The notes under the pieces were generated by a model. That model had not been told where the DNA came from, searched no databases, and was given only the letters and a program-made list of their open reading frames with translations. From the NCBI GenBank assembly GCA_033439255.1, contig CM065879.1, positions 3,602,501 to 3,666,500 of the forward strand: a DNA stretch of 64,000 bases, in the 5' to 3' direction. The position numbers and the translations under genes are program-made. The DNA is from Hericium rajendrae (Eukaryota > Basidiomycota > Agaricomycetes > Russulales > Hericiaceae). The stretch's first letter is position 1. The number at the start of each line of letters is the position of its first letter. Below are positions 57,651 to 64,000 of this stretch, in pieces.

Positions 57651-57960
57651 TCAACTTGAACCTTGGTATCCAGGCTTTCTCAGCAATTTAAGATAGTACA
57701 CACCCTCCGATCTCGAGGTGGTATCTTACTGTAATGCCTTACTTGGTAGATACAGCACGTCATGATGAACCCATATTGGTACTGAGATGAATGCGCGTTT
57801 CAAACAGTGCTCAGCGCAGAAACAAGCTGAAGATGTATCCAGGCATTCGGTCATCATAAAACTGTACACGTATCAAAGGGTTACGCGCTCCTTTTCGCCT
57901 CGCCTTCAATGCTATCTGCTTCGTGCTCCAAAGTCCGGACTAATGTACACTCGAACAGAT

Positions 57961-59124
57961 TCAAAGACTAGATCGTTCCTCGTCGGGGATATCAGCAGGC
58001 CACTGGAGTAAAAGCACACAAGCCGTTGCAGAGACAGGCAGTATCCCGAGCAAAAACATATGTGCCATCGACTTCTTCGTCTTAGGTAGATGCTTCATGA
58101 GTTCATCATCTACGCCATTGTCCTGTAAAGGGCGTTCTTCAATATAAAGCATCATCGCAGTATAATCGGTAACAGATATAATTACATCGGACGCAGCGAT
58201 TTTGTCGAGTGCCATAAAGTACCTTAGAACAAGCTTGTCGACTAAAGTGCCCAACTTCATCTTCTTGCTACGAATGTCGAGTGTAAATTGTCCTTCTCTA
58301 TCACTGATCTGAAAGGGTGTCAGAACGTATAAAGGCGTTGTTGTTACAGAAGAGAACGCACAAAGAAATAAAATGTGACCTTCGATGACTTGAAGAAAAT
58401 ATTCATCTTGGTATCCATTTTGTCACGCGATTTTGACCATTTCACCCCTGCCGCAACATCCATTATGTTGATGCCTATCTCAGAAGACGAAGAAAAGAAG
58501 AAAGTGGGTAACGCAATCTTCAACTTCAGTCCTAACTTGTCTTCGGCTTTGCCAAGGTCCTGTGAAAATATCTGACCTCTCCCATCACAGCTGGGAATGA
58601 CATCGAGGATGACCGGCTCGCTTTCTGAGCCTTCTATAATCAAAAGTTTCGTCGCCGTTCCGGATGAGGAGCCAGCCTGCACGCGGAGACGACGGGCACC
58701 AACACCGTATATCTTGGTCATATCCTTAAGATACCGCTCAAACATATCCGGACCGAGTGTTTGAGCGATAACTCCGTCGTCTGAGGGCTGTGGGAGTGGT
58801 AATAAGTCGGTCCGGGTATAGTCGTCGAAAATAGGTTGTCGACCTACCATTAGGAAAAGAGTAGATGAAGAGGATGACGGAAATGCTTGTTGTGTATCTT
58901 CGGTGCTTAGACGTAGAGAGAGGGGGGCTTTGATAGCAGATGCTGATCGAGGGGATGCAGATAGATATGCGGTGTTCGCGATGGCGGTGACCTACGTCGT
59001 GGAGCTCGGCCAATGCGATAACGACCTTGTTTCGAAGAACAAGTGGCATCCATAAGGCTGTCTCATGCCCCGTCCACAAGTACGCATTGCGCACAACGGA
59101 TGTTTGGCGTGGGTAGATTGTCAT
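57961..59124 (-). CDS. unknown protein with a C-terminal membrane segment
   Basis: I do not recognise this protein. Exon 1 from 59124 gives MTIYPRQTSVVRNAYLWTGH and WMPLVLRNKVVIALAELHDV. Exon 2 gives DTQQAFPSSSSSTLFLM, GRQPIFDDYTRTDLLPLPQP, MFERYLKDMTKIYGVGARRL, TATKLLIIEGSESEPVILDV, GLKLKIALPTFFFSSSSEIG and NIMDVAAGVKWSKSRDKM. Exon 3 gives SDREGQFTLDIRSKKMKLG, YFMALDKIAASDVIISVTDY and a single hydrophobic segment (MFLLGILPVSATACVLLLQW) before the end DEERSSL at 57961. About 330 residues. The introns (about 58884-58995 and 58289-58377) join in frame. The beta-rich middle and the tail-anchor-like end suggest a membrane-attached protein, but no family comes to mind. Confidence 0.6.
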
Positions 59125-59561
59125 CTGATGAGGCTATCAGTGGCGAAGAAAGACGATAGCAAGACATACGACGACCATATAGTGGCGTTGACGTTACGCA
59201 AGCGAGTCGTGAACTTTCTGCCTTGGGATAGTCGAAATACGTAGTCCGAACCTGCCGAGCTGTGTTATTGACACGAAAAAGAGAACAAGGTGCTTAAGAA
59301 CATGCTCCCAGAGAAGCGAGATCGAGCAGACTGTATGTTCGATATTGCGTATCAAGAACGAGAACAAGGATGTTCAGGATAGCAGGACTGGTCACTGCAT
59401 AGGACGCCTTTGACGACAGACCTGTTAATCTGCGTCCGTTTCCCAAAAGCAACAAGCACATACCGTATAGTCCGAACGTTTCGACAAGGGTCGTGGAGCC
59501 TGACCGCTACGTATAGCAACCGATGTGCATCCTTTGAGGAATGAATGATCCCAATGACGAT
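59125..59561. other. intergenic
   Basis: No coding sequence or notable structure is seen. Confidence 0.35.
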
Positions 59562-59936
59562 CTATGCGTTGATATTTTCGAGTGAGGCCAGAGCAAGCGG
59601 ACTTGACAGCTCTTGGAGCGTACGGGAAGCTAATGAGGCAGACAACAGATTATCTCCATTGACTTCTTTGACACTGTGTGCTTCAAGTAGAAACAAGAGA
59701 CAAGCTTTACTGGTAAGAATCAGTAACAATCCTGCTTTGGCCGCGACTGTTTCGGTACGGGCGCTAATCGGGCGCTCACGACGCTCACGATTTGCCTCCG
59801 GCACGGCGCTCTCGGAACCGGGCCGCCCACGTCCGCGCTCAGAAGGATTCAGGAACAGGGCCCAACTGATAAAGACCACCGCCCCCACAGTAACAACAGT
59901 AACACTGCTGAACGTCCAACATCCGATATCGCGCAA
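59562..59936 (-). CDS. possible small membrane protein, 124 codons
   Basis: One uninterrupted frame. The start MRDIGCWTF at 59936 is followed by a hydrophobic segment (SVTVVTVGAVVFISWALFL), a basic hydrophilic middle (ERGRGRPGS and NRERRERP), a second hydrophobic segment (AGLLLILTSKACLLFLLEA) and an end of LASLENINA. Two membrane helices with a charged loop are plausible. The plus strand is open over the same stretch, so this may be chance. No family is recognised. Confidence 0.3.
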   Translation of the reverse strand: MRDIGCWTFSSVTVVTVGAVVFISWALFLNPSERGRGRPGSESAVPEANRERRERPISARTETVAAKAGLLLILTSKACLLFLLEAHSVKEVNGDNLLSASLASRTLQELSSPLALASLENINA

Positions 59937-60189
59937 ATAAAAGCAGGAGCTGCAGCCTCTATCTGCATGATGGGTCTTACAAAATGGTAGGTTGCATGTC
60001 GTAGGGCTGAAAGACTCTAGGTACGTGGGTTTGCGTGAATGAGCAGCAATTTTCCGTACAGTACTGAGTAGTGATCAATTTACTCTTGACCTACAGACAT
60101 TTAGCATCGATGCGGCATACGCTGAGCTTTATTTCGGGCTAATCTGAGTCAGAGTCGGACCTCTTTTGCTTGTACTCGGGAATGGCCAT

Positions 60190-61211
60190 CTAAGACGCCC
60201 AGATCTCCTCCAGCTCTCTCAAAACCTCTTCGCTTATGTCCGACCAGTGTCCTTCGAGCATCCACTCCCCTCCTTCGGGCACGATGTCGAAGCGATGTCC
60301 CGCCCAGACGCCCCGGTGGATACCGCCTTCGTACGCCATCGAGACGCTGTCGTCGGACGACCAGCAGATGCGGATCGCACACGGGTAGCCCAGATTGATA
60401 TTCTCCACGCGCCATAACCGTTCCTCGTTGCGATGCTTCCAGTCGTCCAGCGCAACTTCGCGTACGTACTCGTGGGTCGTGATATTGCGCAGGACGAGCG
60501 GCGCGCCGCGGACAGGATTCGCGATGAACCTGTTTCCAGCGAGCTTCCATATCTTCATGTCCGCGGCATGGAGACCTCTCATTTTCAGGTCACGACGAAC
60601 GGTCCATGGTTCGACATACGGTGGTTTTGGCCAGTCGTCACCACTTCTATACAGCGTGTTCTTCGTTGGGTATGGGACTGTACCTTGCAGCTCCTCCAAC
60701 TCGCCGGCGGTGAGCATGCCCTGGGGAAGATCGTTGTCCTTCGCGTAATCGCCGATGCAGATCAGGCGGTCACCGGCGCAGCATCCAATTTTACGGAGAC
60801 ATGCCTCGATGTGCTGCCTGGCGATCTTCCACAGGCGCAGGCTGCAGAGCCCGAGGCAGATGCAATCGACGTGGTCTCCGGAGAGTTGATTGAAGATTGC
60901 ATCGACCAGCTCCGTGGACAGCTTGTCGAAGACTGATGCGCTGGTAATCACGTTGACTGTTAGCAAGTTTAGAATATGGCAGAAGGTACACCTTACGAGC
61001 AACTTCGGTTCCCTGTTGTACCGTCGGTAATGTCCCTCTTCAGCATGAGCCCTAGGGCGGCAAGGTCTGCTTCTGACGGAAGAGAAATATTCAGGACTTG
61101 AAGCACCCCGACAAGGTGTTTCGGAAAGGTCCAAATGCTTTCCCCAAGTTTGCGCAGATGCCCCAGGCATTGGCGTTGGTCGATATCCAATAGGATGAAG
61201 TACTGTCCCAT
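60190..61211 (-). CDS. MGQY-family protein of unknown function, copy 2 (intact)
   Basis: The intact member of the family also found at 1609-2658. Exon 1 from 61211 gives MGQYFILLDIDQRQCLGHLR and KLGESIWTFPKHLVGVLQVL, through RDITDG. An intron with GT..AG ends (about 60960-61024) follows. Exon 2 begins VNVITSASVFDKLSTELVDA, an F-box-like helix, then CLGLCSLRLWKIARQHIEA, CCAGDRLICIGDYAKDNDLP, RGAPLVLRNITTHEYVREV, CAIRICWSSDDSVSM and GGIHRGVWAGHRFDIVPEGG, ending LEEIWAS at 60190. No frame breaks are present. A TATATAA lies about 160 bases upstream. The short cysteine-bearing turn and the conserved GDRLICIGDYA block are family marks. Function is unknown; the F-box-like helix suggests, but does not prove, a tie to ubiquitin ligases. 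Confidence 0.75.
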
Positions 61212-62008
61212 TGTGGCTCTTTAGAGAATCGGTGGATGTAGACTGGTAGAACGTGTATGGTCAAAATGGTGGTCGCTGTGGTAAAATGAAGATGGAAGAC
61301 TGACTGACTGCTGGCAGGTCCACAGATGAGGGCTAAGGGGAAACGAATACCATCGATGATTGTCCCACGTACTTATATAAAGGTATCCTCCACATACTCA
61401 GTAATGGTATACGTAAATGCGGTTTCACACGCTCGCGCCTGACTCGGAGAAGAATATTGCGCTTGGAATCTTTCAGCGGAATAGACTGATCGCTAATCAT
61501 GGAGACTACAGTATGGCTCGAAAGCTGGCATTGCATGTCGTCCTACAAACGTGAAGAACGATGTCAATAAAGGCGGATGACATCAGTAAGAAAGTTCCAC
61601 ATATAGTCCGATTTTTCTGGCGCATACTTGAGATCGGCGGGAACAGTTCAAATGCAAAGTGTGAGCGTGAGATGATAACATTGAATATGATCAGATGGAA
61701 TGGTCAATGCGAAGCGCTCCGAATGATCCGTTGTTGTGAAAGCGTCCATCCCTCACTCAAAACCTGCTTTCAAATCTTCTCTTCGCTTTGCTGACTTGCA
61801 ACATTAACATGGGCCACCTTCACGATCAGATATTCTCCAACCGTCCGACCGTGTAATGAATCTGAGGCCATTCATGGAGGATCAAACCAAGAACAACGGC
61901 GGAACAAGCGTGTGTCGTGATGAGATATACTCGAGTACATGCAACCAAGTCCATCCATCGTCGCAAGAAAATGTCGCATAAAGACGCTCGCTACCGTCCT
62001 CCGATTGC
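61212..62008. other. intergenic, promoter of MGQY copy 2 and 3' flank of BAP31-like gene
   Basis: Contains TATATAA at about 61374-61381 on the minus strand. No other gene is seen. Confidence 0.35.
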
Positions 62009-62935
62009 TTAGTCCGCGCGCTTGTCCGAAACCTTACCTGTCTCTTTGTTGTACTGTTCTGCGAGACGGTCGTACTCCGCTGCCTGTTGTTTGGCCTGCT
62101 TCTTGAGGGTTTCTATTGGCGCGAGCGTTAGCAATGATGATGAGGACCTGAAAATACGTGAAACAGGGCGCGACATACCGAAATCGGTTTCACTCTTCTC
62201 CTTCTCCGCAAGCTTACGCTTCAGTTCTTCAATCTGCTTGGCCTGATCACCGGCAGCCATTGACGAGCGCGACTTGTCCGCGGTCTATGTTATAAGTCAG
62301 GTAATGAATAGTGAATGAGAAGGCGCTGATAATTCTACGCACAGCTTTCTTCAGCTTGGCATACTCCTCTTGTGTGTGGATGAGGTCTTGAATGATATAG
62401 AAAGTCCGCGTAAGAACAAGAGAGAGGAAGATACAGAAACCAGTGAGATAGGTATTCCGTTGCGCGCTAATGAAGAAGAGTGATCAGACCACAGAGCGCT
62501 GAAGCATGCAGTCTAGACGCACTAGAATTTTCGCGCGGCAAAATTGGTTTCGGTGCGAACGTCCTGAACTTGCTGGCCCGATTTCGCGAGCTCAACCTCC
62601 GCAGTCACGCGGAACATGCGCTGGAGCGCGTCAACGAATAATATCGCTACAAATCTAGTCGCAGTAGAGCGTGTCAGGACACGAGGCAAGCGCTACAAAG
62701 GCAGGCGACATACATGAAGGATATCTTCAGCCCATACGCAATTTTCGCGACTACTGGACTCTCCGAAAGGAAGTGAAACAGTTGCGTTTGACTTGAAATG
62801 GCAGAGGCGCGACAAGAAGGCAGAATGTGCCCATTTCGCCCGCGAGGAGCATGAATGTCATTGTGTAACTGGGGCGACACCTGATTCAGACCATCAAAGA
62901 CCATCATGAATTAAGAAGTCGTACTATATCGTCAT
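62009..62935 (-). CDS. BAP31/Yet3-family ER membrane protein
   Basis: An ER protein with three membrane helices and a cytosolic coiled coil, linked in other organisms to export and quality control of membrane proteins. The start at 62935 gives MTIY, split by an intron, then YTMTFMLLAGEMGTFCLLVA (helix 1), PLPFQVKR, FHFLSESPVVAKIAYGLKIS (helix 2), ILFVDALQRMFRV, NTYLTGFCIFLSLVLTRTFY (helix 3) and IIQDLIHTQEEYAKLKK. The cytosolic tail is a coiled coil (QAKQIEELKRKLAEKEKSE and LKKQAKQQAAEYDRLAEQY) ending KVSDKRAD at 62009. One A appears missing near 62793 (QVKRKLFHFLSES). No classic KKXX tail is present. The start was chosen because the split codon restores the family's MTIYY opening. The gene is divergent from the Ubp6 gene. 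Confidence 0.88.
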
Positions 62936-63209
62936 CTTGCGCAGCCTGGGGGGATTGCGATTAGTGGTGGTTGGCTGTTTTGTGCAGAAAGAAATACGGG
63001 GAGGAAGGAGCGACGTGTTCAGTGCTGTGCGGCGGCAATACTACACAGAGTACTGACGTCACGCCCTTTCCTAAAGAGGTATGTCATACCCACGCTCAGG
63101 ACGCGTCACGCCTGGTCGCTAATTCTCAAATCATTGAGCCGCGCGTCAAAGGCGGTCTCCCTGTCTTTCTTACACCCAACTACAGGCATTTGGGTCACAG
63201 ATATCAGAC
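62936..63209. promoter_or_regulatory. divergent promoter region, BAP31-like and Ubp6 genes
   Basis: A 274-base spacer between start codons pointing apart. No TATA box is seen. Confidence 0.35.
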
Positions 63210-64000
63210 ATGGCACCGTTAAATGTGCACATCAAACATGCCGGGAAAGTTTACGATGTCTTACTCGATACCGATCTGCTACCATCGCAGTTCAAGCAGA
63301 ACATCTACCAGCAAACGGGTGTCCCGCCTGAGCGCATGAAGGTGATGGTGAAGGGTGGTGTACTCAAGGTTCGTGGATCAAGTTTCTGCAAATGTATATG
63401 CTAACAATATCCTTGCTTCTCTCATAGGATGACGCGGACTGGAAGAGAATTGGGCCCAAAGAGGTATGTACGCATTGATGTGGACGGGGCCATGAACTCA
63501 TCATAGTGCCGTGTATAGGGTCAGACGTTCATGGTGATCGGTGCCGCGGGAGAGCTTCCAAAGCCTCCTGAAAAGCCAACAGTCTTTCTTGAAGACATGG
63601 ATGACGCGGAACTCGCAAAAGCCGTGAGTAGAAACGTTCTTCTCGACGCGCAAACACTCGCTGAACGCGTCGTTACATCAGATCGCGCTTCCCGTTGGTT
63701 TGGCAAAGTGAGTGACTTGACTCATGTTCTTCACTTAGAAGTTAAGACATATGCTGGCGCAGTCTGGGCAACACGTGCTATATGAATGCTACTGTGCAGG
63801 CCATGGGTGCCATCCCGGAGCTCAAAGTGGCTTTGAACCGGTGCGCATATTATCGCATCTTATAAGCGTACGTAACTCAACGTGAATAGCTCAAATCTGC
63901 ACCAACCACTTCTTCGGTCTCTCCGAGATCTGTACAAGAACATGGCAGGCACCACGCAACGCGTCCTTCCGTTAGCATTCCTCGAGTTCTTGCGACAGGC
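63210..64000 (+). CDS. UBP6: proteasome-associated deubiquitinase Ubp6/USP14, N-terminal part
   Basis: A cysteine protease that trims ubiquitin chains on proteasome substrates. The start at 63210 gives a ubiquitin-like domain (MAPLNVHIKHAGKVYDVLL, QTGVPPERMKVMVKGGVLK, DDADWKRIGPKEGQTFMVIG) that docks on the proteasome. A linker follows (PPEKPTVFLEDMDDAELAKA). Two introns, about 63624-63681 and 63710-63770, flank a small exon encoding IALPVGLAN. The catalytic Cys box is NLGNTCYMNATVQAMG, then IPELKVALN and LRSLRDLYKNM, PLAFLEFLRQ. The window ends here; the His box and the rest of the USP domain lie beyond. All junctions keep frame. The order of a UBL then a USP Cys box is diagnostic for this family. 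Confidence 0.92.

Noticed and set aside
1-64000. Search for virus-derived elements, LTRs, integrases, reverse transcriptases and transposases
   Set aside because: No such protein motifs or long terminal repeats were seen in any frame; the gene-free region at 24-28 kb shows only short repeats.

Overview
The window is nuclear DNA of a basidiomycete fungus, most likely an agaricomycete and possibly a polypore (an inference from gene content). Coding regions are GC-rich and cut by many 45-70 bp introns with GT..AG ends. Families typical of mushroom-forming fungi are present: sedolisin proteases, many F-box/LRR genes, an SKN1/KRE6 glucan-synthesis protein, and an expanded family of unknown function whose members start MGQY. 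I see no rRNA, tRNA, CRISPR array, virus-derived element or intact transposon.

Layout. 1-7.1 kb: the C-terminal end of an ER Hsp70-like chaperone (Lhs1/GRP170), an MGQY-family gene, a frame-interrupted F-box/LRR gene and a secreted sedolisin on the minus strand. 8.1-18 kb holds several nuclear genes for mitochondrial proteins: ATPase inhibitor IF1 (divergent from a DUF1295 membrane enzyme), ATP synthase subunit h and mitochondrial RNA polymerase, with an unknown small gene between. 18.3-24 kb: DNA polymerase epsilon subunit B, an unknown multi-exon gene, and the mitochondrial citrate carrier. 24-28.3 kb has no convincing protein gene but carries two good TATA boxes, palindromes and polypyrimidine tracts. 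28.3-33 kb: uroporphyrinogen-III synthase and the KRE6-like protein. 33.9-40.2 kb: three tandem F-box/LRR genes, the first two being recent duplicates. 40.5-53.4 kb: a Munc13/Ync13-type C2 protein, a SUR7/PalI membrane protein, an F-box gene and a BAG-domain co-chaperone. 53.9-61.2 kb repeats the left end in mirror image: sedolisin relic, intact sedolisin, MGQY-family relic, an unknown membrane-anchored gene and an intact MGQY-family gene. 62-64 kb: a BAP31-like ER protein and, divergent from it, the start of the proteasome deubiquitinase Ubp6/USP14, cut by the window edge.

Two themes run through the window. First, the ends carry an inverted duplication of sedolisin and MGQY-family genes around about 48 kb of mostly housekeeping genes. 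Second, many otherwise clean genes, including the single-copy mitochondrial RNA polymerase, are broken by single missing bases, often in or beside short same-base runs. Where such a gene is intact in spirit I describe the protein read across these points. I judge most of them to be residual assembly errors rather than gene death, but that needs read-level data. All exon boundaries here are my own reading of splice consensus and reading frame, without transcript data.
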